NCBI GenBank assembly: GCA_902785355.1
Contig: CACZYF010000018.1
Span: forward strand, 1 to 33,753
Direction of reading: 5' to 3'
Length of the DNA stretch: 33,753 nt
Source: an uncultured Ruminococcus sp.
Lineage (GTDB): Bacteria; Bacillota; Clostridia; Oscillospirales; Acutalibacteraceae
This document shows positions 1-6,818 of the stretch, piece after piece. How positions within the stretch are numbered: position 1 is the first letter of the stretch; each line of letters opens with the position of its first letter. The position numbers and the translations under genes were made by a program. The notes under the pieces are model-generated. The model saw only the letters and a program-made list of their open reading frames with translations. It ran no database searches and had not been told where the DNA came from.

Positions 1-157
1 CGACCGCGAGGAATACAACTTCCAGTGCTTCGGCGTGACCCCCGGCATCAGCCACGTCACCCTGATGTACAACACCGCTGACGATGTACAGGTCCCCGTC
101 AAGCTCAACCTTTTCGTCGACAACGACCTCAACGTTACCGTACTTCCCAACGCTTGA
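1..157 (+). CDS. C-terminal end of an unidentified, probably secreted protein (partial)
   Basis: The frame that opens at base 2 is open from the window edge to a TGA at 155-157 and gives about 51 residues. They alternate hydrophobic and polar residues (for example VPVKLNLFVDNDLNVTVLP), as in the last strands of a beta-sandwich or Ig-like module. No catalytic motif, anchor or dockerin is visible in this piece. A strong hairpin follows at 185-216, so this is the natural end of the gene. I cannot name the family. Extracellular localisation is inferred from the beta-rich composition and from secreted-protein genes nearby. Confidence 0.6.
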   Translation, partial: DREEYNFQCFGVTPGISHVTLMYNTADDVQVPVKLNLFVDNDLNVTVLPNA

Positions 158-184
158 TTCGTTTTTCATCAGAAACTCCTATAA

Positions 185-216
185 ACAAGGCACGGCAGAT
201 CATTGTCGTGCCTTGT
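185..216 (+). terminator. Rho-independent terminator of the partial first gene
   Basis: A perfect 10-bp stem pairs 185-194 with 207-216. It extends inward through a G-U pair to about 14 bp with the loop ATCA. The downstream tract (GTCTTTCC) is only moderately T-rich. It lies 28 bp after the stop codon of the preceding gene. Confidence 0.75.
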
Positions 217-281
217 GTCTTTCCTACAAAAAGCAAATCCGGTCCTTATATGGTTTACACAAAAAATAATTCTTCTCTTTA

Positions 282-327
282 TTTCAGCTCCGTTATATGA
301 TAAACTGATTATATAACGGAGCTGAAA
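282..327. repeat. Perfect 17-bp inverted repeat
   Basis: Bases 282-298 (TTTCAGCTCCGTTATAT) are the exact reverse complement of 311-327, around a 12-base spacer. The 5' flank is A/T-rich (AAAAAATAATTCTTCTC). The repeat sits immediately upstream of the decayed starch-binding fragment. It could be an old terminator, the termini of a deleted or miniature mobile element, or an operator. The sequence alone does not decide. Confidence 0.75.
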
Positions 328-349
328 GTCGGCAGAAGGCGCAACGCCT

Positions 350-577
350 ATGACCGCGGCTTATAAGGACTTTACCGAAGATCAGTTCTATCAAGGCGAT
401 AATATCGACATCTATTTCTCGGATAACCTCGGTTAGTCTAAGATTGACGCCTACTGCTCCGAAGGACACAACAAGGCGAAGAACGGTACCTGACCGGGTC
501 AGGCGATGTAGGAACACGAAACAAACAAATACAGAGAAAATATCTACAAGATCTCTGTCCCCGCAGAAAATACACTT
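350..577 (+). pseudogene. Decayed starch-binding (CBM26-like) module with three in-frame stops
   Basis: One frame from about 326 (ATG at 350) reads through TAG at 434-436, TGA at 491-493 and TAG at 509-511 without changing frame. The peptide pieces around the stops are NIDIYFSDNLG, then SKIDAY and NKAKNGT, then PGQAM, then NKYRENIYKISVP. Their order and spacing match the family pattern of ruminococcal CBM26-type starch-binding modules (YFxDNxGW...AY...NxxWPGxAM...YxxxVP). The first two stops fall where that pattern has conserved tryptophans (after NLG and before PG), as expected from TGG changing to TAG or TGA. No signal peptide, catalytic domain or ribosome site accompanies it, so it is a relic of part of a larger gene. 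Family assignment is from motif memory. Confidence 0.6.
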
Positions 578-579
578 AT

Positions 580-599
580 CAGCCTCCTTCGGGAGGCTG
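580..599 (+). terminator. Hairpin with a TTCG tetraloop
   Basis: CAGCCTCC (580-587) pairs perfectly with GGAGGCTG (592-599) across TTCG. The sequence after it (CCCTCTTAGG) lacks a good T-tract. It may be a weak terminator of the decayed gene or a structure in the leader of the phosphoesterase gene, whose ribosome site begins about 8 bases later. Confidence 0.4.
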
Positions 600-617
600 C
601 CCTCTTAGGTGAAGCTC

Positions 618-1607
618 ATGAACCATCGGCTCTTATACCGTTTTGCGGCAGTCGCCGACATCCATATCGATCTTGAAAACGGCGGTAAAAGCACCTACTT
701 TATCCATGCGGAAAGGAACCTTCGCCGTGCGTTGGAGATCATAAAGCTGCATGACTGCGACTTCATCATCAGCGCGGGCGATCAAGTAACAAACGCCTCG
801 GGCGCTGAGGAAGAATGGCGCCGCTACCGCCGAATCATCGATGAATCGGGTTACGACGGGCTCACGCTGGAGGCGATGGGCAATCACGAAACACGCAGCG
901 CAAAATACGGCTTGAACACGCTCGAGGACTGCCAGCGCGACTTCATCCGTTATACAAAGCTCGACGAAAAGCCAATTACCCGCCCGGCGGGCAAGACCTA
1001 CTATGAATATGCCGAGCCGAACAGCGGCGACGTGTTCCTGTTTCTCTCACTTGAGAACGGCGTGAGCACCAACGAGATCGACAACTTCTCCGCCGATCAG
1101 ATGGATTGGGTTGAACAGCGGCTGATGATCTGCCGTCGGGAGAAGCGACGGGTATTTCTCGTTCAGCACGCGAACGTGTACGGTTCAGGCGTGGGCGATG
1201 ACAAAGACCGCCCCGCCTACGCGGGAGCGCTGAGGACACATGATAAGAACGGTCAACCCTTTGTGAACAATCTTCGATTTTATAACCTGATGTATGGATA
1301 TCCCGAAGTCATTTGGCTCTCGGGACATACGCACATTGATCTGCGCGATCGGCTGAACTATGCCGATCGTCCCTGTCACATGCTGCATATCCCCTCGCTC
1401 GCGGGCAGTACGCGAATCGTGTCCGACCGCGGCGGCGGGCATGTTCTCGACCGAACCTTCACCGGTGATAACGCACAGGGATATATCGTTGAGGTTTATC
1501 ATGACCGCGCGGTATTCACGGGGATCGATTTTCTGACCGATACTCGCTATCCCGACTTTACCTATACTGTAGAAGCTCGGTTGAGATTACTACAGGGCGC
1601 ATTTTAA
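618..1607 (+). CDS. Calcineurin-like metallophosphoesterase
   Basis: The protein has 329 residues and carries the ordered motifs of the calcineurin-like phosphoesterase fold: D-x-H near residue 14 (ADIHID), GD at 54-55 (SAGDQ), GNHE at 88-91, a lone His at about 184 (VQHANV) and GHTH at 236-239. These ligands bind a dinuclear metal centre and hydrolyse phosphoester bonds. The substrate cannot be deduced. There is no signal peptide, so it is probably cytoplasmic. ATG 618 is preferred over the in-frame GTG at 609 because AGGTGA (607-612) lies 5 bases upstream of the ATG. It stands alone between a decayed gene and an intergenic repeat, with no partner gene to suggest a pathway. No strong promoter was recognised upstream. 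Confidence 0.88.
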   Translation: MNHRLLYRFAAVADIHIDLENGGKSTYFIHAERNLRRALEIIKLHDCDFIISAGDQVTNASGAEEEWRRYRRIIDESGYDGLTLEAMGNHETRSAKYGLNTLEDCQRDFIRYTKLDEKPITRPAGKTYYEYAEPNSGDVFLFLSLENGVSTNEIDNFSADQMDWVEQRLMICRREKRRVFLVQHANVYGSGVGDDKDRPAYAGALRTHDKNGQPFVNNLRFYNLMYGYPEVIWLSGHTHIDLRDRLNYADRPCHMLHIPSLAGSTRIVSDRGGGHVLDRTFTGDNAQGYIVEVYHDRAVFTGIDFLTDTRYPDFTYTVEARLRLLQGAF

Positions 1608-1610
1608 TTT

Positions 1611-1679
1611 GTCATTGCGAGGAGGAACACGGTTCCGACGCGGCAATCTCAACCTCAGCCTTGCGCCCCTCGCTATGAC
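1611..1679. repeat. Palindromic intergenic repeat, GTCATTGCGAGG family
   Basis: It begins TGTCATTGCGAGG and ends CCTCGCTATGAC, which are imperfect reverse complements, with a GGCAATCTC-like internal segment. A related element sits at 30628-30731. The arrangement is typical of short non-coding dispersed repeats of Firmicutes that resemble miniature inverted-repeat elements. An open frame across it (1609-1809) is spurious. Confidence 0.65.
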
Positions 1680-1688
1680 TATTATAAT
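1661..1688 (+). promoter_or_regulatory. Possible sigma-A promoter for the dockerin nuclease, in the repeat's right end
   Basis: TTGCGC (1661-1666), a 16-bp spacer and a perfect TATAAT (1683-1688). This would give a leader of about 105 bases before the start at 1802. The -35 box lies inside the palindromic repeat. Confidence 0.42.
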
Positions 1689-1728
1689 CGGTTGGTCGCT
1701 TTGCTCCATTTATACAATCCCTCACCCG

Positions 1729-1760
1729 CTCCCGCGGGAGCTCCCTTTACCAAAGGGAGC
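1729..1760. repeat. Second palindromic repeat (CTCCCGCGGGAG plus GCTCCCTTT hairpin)
   Basis: CTCCCGCGGGAG (1729-1740) is a perfect palindrome. GCTCCCTTT (1740-1748) pairs with AAAGGGAGC (1752-1760) across ACC. Such paired hairpins recur between genes of Clostridia and Ruminococcaceae. It falls in the leader of the downstream nuclease gene. Confidence 0.55.
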
Positions 1761-1801
1761 CTCTGCTCTTCGCAATAACTATCATCAAGAAAGGTGTCAT
1801 C

Positions 1802-3169
1802 ATGATTAAGCGAATCACCGTATTCAACGCTGTTTTACTTGCGTTTACACTGTTATTCACAATATCCGCGGGGGCGTTCTCCGATCCGTCGGGAAAGAAT
1901 GACGCGGTTCGCCATCAAGCGGCGGTAAGCTTATCCCCTGCCGCAGAGAGCTACTACATCGGCAACTATACATACGATAATCTTCTGACGTTATCAGGTG
2001 CAAAGGACGCTTCCACCGGTTATACCGCCATGCAGAATAATCCGCTGTTCGACCATCTGCACGAGCTGATGAGCACGACCCACACAACCTACACTTCCTA
2101 CTCCGGCTACAAAAAAGGCTCGCTGGCGTATTACTGGCCGTTTACCGATACGCAGGCGGGCGAGGACAACTACCTGATGTTCTACTCCGATGTATCGGGC
2201 AACAACGCGAACGTAAAGCTCAACCGCGAGCATATCTGGCCGAAAAGCCGCGCCTCCTATCAGGAGAAAAACGGCGGCGCCGATCTACACCACCTGCGCC
2301 CTTCGGTAGACTCGCTTAACCGTGCGAAGAGCGACCGTCTGTTTGGTTACATCAACGGCACCTACAGCGCGGGCTATACAGAGGGAGAGGTACTCGGAAA
2401 CACCTGCTATTGGGTCAACAAGGACGATGATCTCTTCGAATGCAAGGACGATGTCAAGGGCGACGTCGCACGGATCCTACTGTATGTCTACTGCCGCTGG
2501 GAACAGCCGAATCTGTACACGGATATCGAAAGCGACCAACTTCCAATTCCCGACCCGGACGACAAGAGCAACAGCGGTAAGAGGGTCATCGAAAGCCTCG
2601 ACACCCTGCTGGAATGGTGTGAAAACGACCCTGTCGACACGTGGGAGCTCAAGCGAAACGACCTCACACAGGAGATACAAGGCAATCGCAACGTTTTTAT
2701 CGACTATCCGGAGCTTGCTTGGCGGATGTTCGGACGCGATATACCTGTACACATTAACACGCCGACCCATATCGGATGCACCCACCGCTTCACAGAGATC
2801 GAACGAGATGAGGCGTCCTGCCTGCATGACGGATGTTATCTGCTGCGATGCGAGAACTGCGGCGAGGTTCAGGAAAGGCGGCTGGCATCACTCGGTCACC
2901 ATGATGAGAACGGCGACGGGCTTTGCGACCTATGCTCAAAAGCACCCGGGTCGATCATGCTAGGTGACGCGGACAGCGACGGAAAAATCACGCCGATGGA
3001 CGGCACGCTGATCCAGCTGTACTTTGCCGAGCTTAAAAACGAATCGGCGATCTCGACGGACGCGGCGAGGGTCTCGGGCGGGAAGCTTGACATCACCGAC
3101 GCGACCCTGATCGCGCGGTATCTCGCACAGATCGATACCCCCTACCCTATCGGGGAGATCATCGGTTAA
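1802..3169 (+). CDS. Secreted endonuclease I-family nuclease with C-terminal dockerin
   Basis: The protein has 455 residues. Residues 1-25 form a signal peptide (MIKR, hydrophobic core, likely cleavage after SAGA). The body carries the endonuclease I signature: REHIWPKS (142-149), with the metal/catalytic His, and GADLHHLRP (159-167). These enzymes are secreted DNases that cut nucleic acids non-specifically. Residues about 326-380 form a Cys/His-rich segment (CENCGE, CDLC) that could bind zinc. Residues 388-450 form a type I dockerin with two calcium-loop repeats: GDADSDGKITPMD, and a second that is degenerate at its start (VSGGKLDITDATLIARYL). The dockerin predicts attachment to a cohesin scaffold on the cell surface; a cohesin-like protein is encoded at 19399-20214. 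AAGGTG lies just upstream of the ATG. A terminator follows. Confidence 0.88.
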   Translation: MIKRITVFNAVLLAFTLLFTISAGAFSDPSGKNDAVRHQAAVSLSPAAESYYIGNYTYDNLLTLSGAKDASTGYTAMQNNPLFDHLHELMSTTHTTYTSYSGYKKGSLAYYWPFTDTQAGEDNYLMFYSDVSGNNANVKLNREHIWPKSRASYQEKNGGADLHHLRPSVDSLNRAKSDRLFGYINGTYSAGYTEGEVLGNTCYWVNKDDDLFECKDDVKGDVARILLYVYCRWEQPNLYTDIESDQLPIPDPDDKSNSGKRVIESLDTLLEWCENDPVDTWELKRNDLTQEIQGNRNVFIDYPELAWRMFGRDIPVHINTPTHIGCTHRFTEIERDEASCLHDGCYLLRCENCGEVQERRLASLGHHDENGDGLCDLCSKAPGSIMLGDADSDGKITPMDGTLIQLYFAELKNESAISTDAARVSGGKLDITDATLIARYLAQIDTPYPIGEIIG

Positions 3170-3179
3170 TACTAAATTA

Positions 3180-3212
3180 GCGAGACTGTCGCGGTGACAG
3201 CCTCGCTTTTTC
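3180..3212 (+). terminator. Terminator of the dockerin nuclease gene
   Basis: GCGAG(A)CTGTC (3180-3190) pairs with GACAG(C)CTCGC (3196-3206) with one internal mismatch, followed by TTTTT. It lies between convergent genes and may also slow transcripts arriving from trpB, although the opposite-side T-tract is weak. Confidence 0.8.
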
Positions 3213-3232
3213 ATATCAAATGATTCAATTGA

Positions 3233-4453
3233 TTATCGGATACCGTACTTCTCGATGATGAAGTCCAAATCCTTGTCGCCTCTGCCGGAGAGGTTGATCA
3301 GCACCGAGCCGTGACCCATGGTCTTAGCAAGCTTCATACCGTAAGCGACGGCGTGAGAGCTCTCGATGGCGGGGATGATACCCTCCAGACGAGAGAGCTT
3401 ATAGAACGCGTCGACTGTCTCCTCATCGTCGATCAGGTCGTACTTGACCCTGCCGATGTCGTGCAGAAATGCGTGCTCGGGACCGGAGGACGGATAGTCC
3501 AAGCCGCTCGCGATGGAATAAACGGGAGCGGGATCACCGTTCTCATCCTTGAGCATGATGCTGTTGAAGCCGTGCATGACGCCCTCGGTACCGTACTGCA
3601 GAGACGCGGCATGGTCGCCGAGCTTCGCGCCGCGTCCGAGCGGCTCAACGCCGTAGATATCGACGGGATCGTTGAGGAAGCCCGCGAACAGACCCGCCGC
3701 GTTACTGCCGCCGCCGACACAGGCGACGATCGCGTTTGGCAGATGACCGGTCATATCAATAAACTGCTCGCGCGCCTCGATACCGACAACGCTCTGGAAG
3801 TCACGCACCATCATCGGGAAGGGGTGCGGTCCCAAAACCGAGCCAATACAGTAGATCGCGTCGTTATACTCCTTACTGTAGGCGTCAAAGGCAGCGTCAA
3901 CGGCTTCTTTCAGCGTTTGCAAACCGTGGGTGACCTCAACGACGTTCGCGCCCAGTACCTTCATACGGGCGACGTTGGGAGCCTGCTTCTTGATATCGAC
4001 GGCACCCATATAGATATCACATTCCAAGCCGAAATAAGCGGCGGCGGTCGCCAGCGCTACGCCATGCTGACCCGCGCCGGTCTCGGCGATGACCTTCTTC
4101 TTACCCATGTACTTCGCGAGCAGCGCTTCACCCATACAGTGGTTGAGCTTATGCGCGCCGGAATGGTTCAGATCCTCACGCTTGGCATAGAGCTGAACCC
4201 TGCCGCCCAGTGCGTCGGACAGGCGCTCAAGGTGCGAGATAGGGGTCGGACGACCCTGGAACTCCTTACGGATACGTCTGAGCTCGGCGATGAATTTTCG
4301 GCTCTGGCAGATGGAATAGTACGCCTGGGTGATCTCCTCCATCGCTTTCTTTAGCTTTTCATCAACAAAGACGCCGCCGTACTTGCCGAAATAGCCGTTC
4401 GCGTCGGGATAGTTATTAAAATATGTTTCAAAATCAACGTTGTTCAGTATCAT
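3233..4453 (-). CDS. trpB: Tryptophan synthase beta chain, stand-alone
   Basis: The protein has 406 residues and is a PLP-dependent beta-subunit that condenses indole and serine to tryptophan. Visible motifs are the PLP lysine K102 in [14 protein letters not shown]124 in AETGAGQHG, the phosphate-binding GGGSN at about 247-251, and NLSGRGDKD near the C-terminus. It departs from textbook TrpB in places ([12 protein letters not shown] where NNALGQ is usual; PFPMMVRDF). No trpA or other trp gene is in the window and the gene is monocistronic. It may therefore work as an indole-salvaging enzyme, or trpA may lie elsewhere. Start: GGAGGG 5 bases upstream of the ATG encoding MILNN. A strong promoter lies at 4489-4517. 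Confidence 0.9.
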   Translation of the reverse strand: MILNNVDFETYFNNYPDANGYFGKYGGVFVDEKLKKAMEEITQAYYSICQSRKFIAELRRIRKEFQGRPTPISHLERLSDALGGRVQLYAKREDLNHSGAHKLNHCMGEALLAKYMGKKKVIAETGAGQHGVALATAAAYFGLECDIYMGAVDIKKQAPNVARMKVLGANVVEVTHGLQTLKEAVDAAFDAYSKEYNDAIYCIGSVLGPHPFPMMVRDFQSVVGIEAREQFIDMTGHLPNAIVACVGGGSNAAGLFAGFLNDPVDIYGVEPLGRGAKLGDHAASLQYGTEGVMHGFNSIMLKDENGDPAPVYSIASGLDYPSSGPEHAFLHDIGRVKYDLIDDEETVDAFYKLSRLEGIIPAIESSHAVAYGMKLAKTMGHGSVLINLSGRGDKDLDFIIEKYGIR

Positions 4454-4488
4454 ATTTGCCCTCCGTCATACAAAACGTTAACGCTGCT

Positions 4489-4517
4489 ATTATAGCACCG
4501 TTTACAGAAGTATGCAA
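4489..4517 (-). promoter_or_regulatory. Sigma-A promoter of trpB
   Basis: On the minus strand: TTGCAT (4512-4517), a 17-bp spacer, then a perfect TATAAT (4489-4494). The leader is only about 30 bases, which leaves no room for a T-box or trp attenuator. Confidence 0.8.
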
Positions 4518-4541
4518 GTAAAAGTGTCGTGATAACCGGTG

Positions 4542-5612
4542 TTATACCGCATAGATATTCAGATCCCAGCAGGGAATATAAGGATGCTTTCTGAGATAGA
4601 ACCGATAATCGGGATTGATCTCATGCAATTGAAGGATCAGAGAGAAGAGATCCTCGGTACGGTGATAGGCGGCAAGGTTAAGCTTGGGACGATACTCACA
4701 CAGAGTTTGCACAGCGCCGCGGAGCATCCTGTGCTCCATCCCTTCGATATCGACCTTGAGGTAGGTAGGCGCGCAGTCGATCAGATCGACCGTAGTCACA
4801 GGTACCTCGACCCCGTCGGGATCGTCCAAAACAGGCATGCGGCCGCCTTTCTTGCTGACGGTCATGATACCGACTTTATCCGCGATTCCTACGTGGACAG
4901 CAGTTGCATTCTCAATGCCTTCAAGGTGCTCACAAAGTTTTCGGTAATTCCTCGGATTCGGTTCAACAGCGATAATCCGACGCCAGCCGTCGGAATAATG
5001 CAGAAATTCGTCCACCGTATCGCCGCGATAGGCGCCGAGATCGAGATAACATTCATTATGCAGACGGAGGATCTTGCGGAACACCTCGTCCTTGTCGCTC
5101 TCGATCGCCTGTAAATATTCGAGGCGCCCGGTATAATAAAAGTCCAGCGCGCCCTTGAACACCTCTTTCGACTTATCGTCGGCAAGGAGAGAATAAGCGC
5201 GCGTGATATCGTCACGATAGCGGTCGACGAAAGCGTCATCCATTAATACGTCGCCCGCTACGGGAACATTAGGTACCAAGAGCGTGTGACGACTTGCGAC
5301 TTCATAAACATGAGCCATCACATCGGACAGAGAGCTGCCGAAGCACAGCGCGACGGTAAAATCGCCGAGCTCGCGGATAAAATCGCTCTCTTTCTTCACA
5401 ATAAAGCCGCGGTAATCCTGATAACGGGCGAAATCATCGCTCGCCATCACGCCTGCGGCGCGAATACCGCGGCGCTCAAACTCGCCGAGCACCTTATCGG
5501 CGCCGTTGCCCATACCGTAAAGCACGATCGGCAGCGAGCTCTCTTCCAACGCCGTCCAGACATTGGGGTAATCAAAATCGAATAATCGGGTCATAGTGAT
5601 AATGTGTTCCAT
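4542..5612 (-). CDS. FkbM-family SAM-dependent methyltransferase with N-terminal nucleotide-binding-like region
   Basis: The protein has 356 residues. The C-terminal half is an FkbM-type class I methyltransferase: motif I DLGAYRGDT at about 191-199, the acidic ribose ligand in IAVEPNP (214-220), and YLKVDIEGMEH, typical of the family. FkbM relatives O-methylate sugars or polyketides; the acceptor here is unknown. Residues about 27-105 contain IVLYGMGNGADK followed by a hydrophobic/charged pattern like a small Rossmann-type domain, which often precedes FkbM domains in surface-glycan enzymes. Start: ATG 5612 lies one base after the stop of the upstream gene (TAATATG) without its own ribosome site, so translation is probably coupled. 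The in-frame ATG at 5594 is an alternative. No obvious terminator follows; the trpB promoter starts about 25 bp downstream. Confidence 0.8.
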   Translation of the reverse strand: MEHIITMTRLFDFDYPNVWTALEESSLPIVLYGMGNGADKVLGEFERRGIRAAGVMASDDFARYQDYRGFIVKKESDFIRELGDFTVALCFGSSLSDVMAHVYEVASRHTLLVPNVPVAGDVLMDDAFVDRYRDDITRAYSLLADDKSKEVFKGALDFYYTGRLEYLQAIESDKDEVFRKILRLHNECYLDLGAYRGDTVDEFLHYSDGWRRIIAVEPNPRNYRKLCEHLEGIENATAVHVGIADKVGIMTVSKKGGRMPVLDDPDGVEVPVTTVDLIDCAPTYLKVDIEGMEHRMLRGAVQTLCEYRPKLNLAAYHRTEDLFSLILQLHEINPDYRFYLRKHPYIPCWDLNIYAV

Positions 5613-5613
5613 A

Positions 5614-6666
5614 TTACGGTTGACATTGTGAACAGGGGGTATAGCCCTGATCCAGCGCCTCCTTTCGGGAGGTAAAGGAGATACGGTTCTTCTCGTTGAT
5701 CTCCTTTGCACTGCTGCAGATCGGATCGTGGAAACGTTTACTCTTCACATTGCCGACAAGGTCCAGAGCGGAAGGAACCGTGTTCTTCTCCCCGACGGTA
5801 TAGGTCGAGCTGTCCGCTTTTGCCTCACCGGATATGGTGATCGTTTTACCGTCTGTCACGGCGATGATACTCCCGAGAATATCGGTACGATACACCTTTG
5901 TCCCCAGCAGCGAAAGCCGATCAAGCGTTTCTTGACTCGGATGACCGTAGCTGTTGTGCTTCGCACAGGAGACCACAGCATAGACGGGGTTGACCTCGCG
6001 CAAAAAGGACGCAGTGGAAGAATCGGACGAACCGTGGTGTCCGCACTTGTAAACATCCGCGTCAAGATTCTCGTAAGCTGAAAGCATCTCATATTCGCTC
6101 TCCCGCTTCGCGTCGCCTGTCAACAGAAACTTTGCGTCGCCGCACTTGACCATGATCACGATAGAAAAATTGTTATCATCCTTATACCCGCTGCCGAGAG
6201 GCGCGAGGATGGTAAACGCAGCGTCCCCCAGCTCATAGGTCTCACCCGCCGCGGCATCGATATAATTAATATCCTTATCATGCACAAACTTCAAAAGCTT
6301 TGTCCACTCGACGTCGTCGCACTCGGTCTTAGCAGCGATAAAGTTCTCGGTATCATAGGCTTTTATGATACTCCGCATACCTCCGAAGTGATCGGAGTGA
6401 GGGTGGGTCACGAGAACGTAGGTCAGTTTATCCACGCCGCTCATCCTCATGATATCTTTGACCGTAGCGCTATATGTGCTTTCACCCGAATCCACCAGCA
6501 TATATTTACCGCCGGACTCGATCAGCGTACAATCGCCCTGCTCAACATTGATGAAGCGGACAGTCATACCCGAAGGAGGCGTCGACACATCGATCCCCTT
6601 CGGCGTACAGGCTCCGTATAAAGCAACTGTTATAACAGCCAGAATCACGCATAATATCTTCTTCAT
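5614..6666 (-). CDS. ComEC/Rec2-like metallo-beta-lactamase-fold lipoprotein with C-terminal Ada-like zinc motif
   Basis: The protein has 350 residues. MKKILCVILAVITVALYGAC is a lipoprotein-type signal with the lipidated Cys at 20; the -3 residue (Tyr) is atypical. A metallo-beta-lactamase domain follows: HPHSDH at 88-93, LLTGDA and CGHHGSSDS, like the extracellular hydrolase domain of ComEC. Family members are predicted or shown to be metal-dependent nucleases or phosphodiesterases. The last ~44 residues (KSKRFHDPIC ... YTPCSQC) resemble the Cys-rich zinc module of Ada that is appended to some secreted nucleases. The start at 6666 has AAAGGA 11 bases upstream and gives the best signal peptide; the open frame continues to 6816 without one. 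A promoter lies at 6698-6726. It forms an operon with the methyltransferase gene. Confidence 0.83.
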   Translation of the reverse strand: MKKILCVILAVITVALYGACTPKGIDVSTPPSGMTVRFINVEQGDCTLIESGGKYMLVDSGESTYSATVKDIMRMSGVDKLTYVLVTHPHSDHFGGMRSIIKAYDTENFIAAKTECDDVEWTKLLKFVHDKDINYIDAAAGETYELGDAAFTILAPLGSGYKDDNNFSIVIMVKCGDAKFLLTGDAKRESEYEMLSAYENLDADVYKCGHHGSSDSSTASFLREVNPVYAVVSCAKHNSYGHPSQETLDRLSLLGTKVYRTDILGSIIAVTDGKTITISGEAKADSSTYTVGEKNTVPSALDLVGNVKSKRFHDPICSSAKEINEKNRISFTSRKEALDQGYTPCSQCQP

Positions 6667-6697
6667 ACCAAACCATATCCTTTGATAGTTCCTGTCT

Positions 6698-6726
6698 ATC
6701 ATAGTACAAATCAATTGATAAAGCAA
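6698..6726 (-). promoter_or_regulatory. Sigma-A promoter of the ComEC-like gene
   Basis: On the minus strand: TTGCTT (6721-6726), a 17-bp spacer, then TATGAT (6698-6703). It is divergent from the AraC-gene promoter, whose -35 box begins 17 bp away, so both could be controlled from the shared ~150-bp region. Confidence 0.65.
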
Positions 6727-6742
6727 GTTTAACAGATAAAAT

Positions 6743-6771
6743 TTGACTATCACGGCAAAAAGTGGTAATAT
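6743..6771 (+). promoter_or_regulatory. Sigma-A promoter of the AraC-type regulator
   Basis: TTGACT (6743-6748), a 17-bp spacer, then TAATAT (6766-6771). The start codon is about 47 bp downstream of the -10 box. Confidence 0.72.
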
Positions 6772-6818
6772 AGATTTAAATATAATTATTCTGACAATAC
6801 CGCAAAGAAGGTTCAAAA

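Noticed and set aside
293-517. 74-residue frame on the minus strand
   Set aside because: It is antisense to the decayed module, begins at the inverted repeat at its other end and has no ribosome site.
350-577. Recoding of stops as tryptophan in the starch-binding fragment
   Set aside because: Both TAG and TGA occur, other genes in the window use them as normal stops, and no signal or catalytic part is attached. Decay explains it better.
1609-1809. 66-residue open frame before the dockerin nuclease
   Set aside because: It runs through two palindromic repeats, has no ribosome site and has low-complexity content.
3311-4354. 347-residue frame antisense to trpB
   Set aside because: It is a long shadow frame caused by the GC-rich codon bias of trpB, with no recognisable motif or ribosome site.
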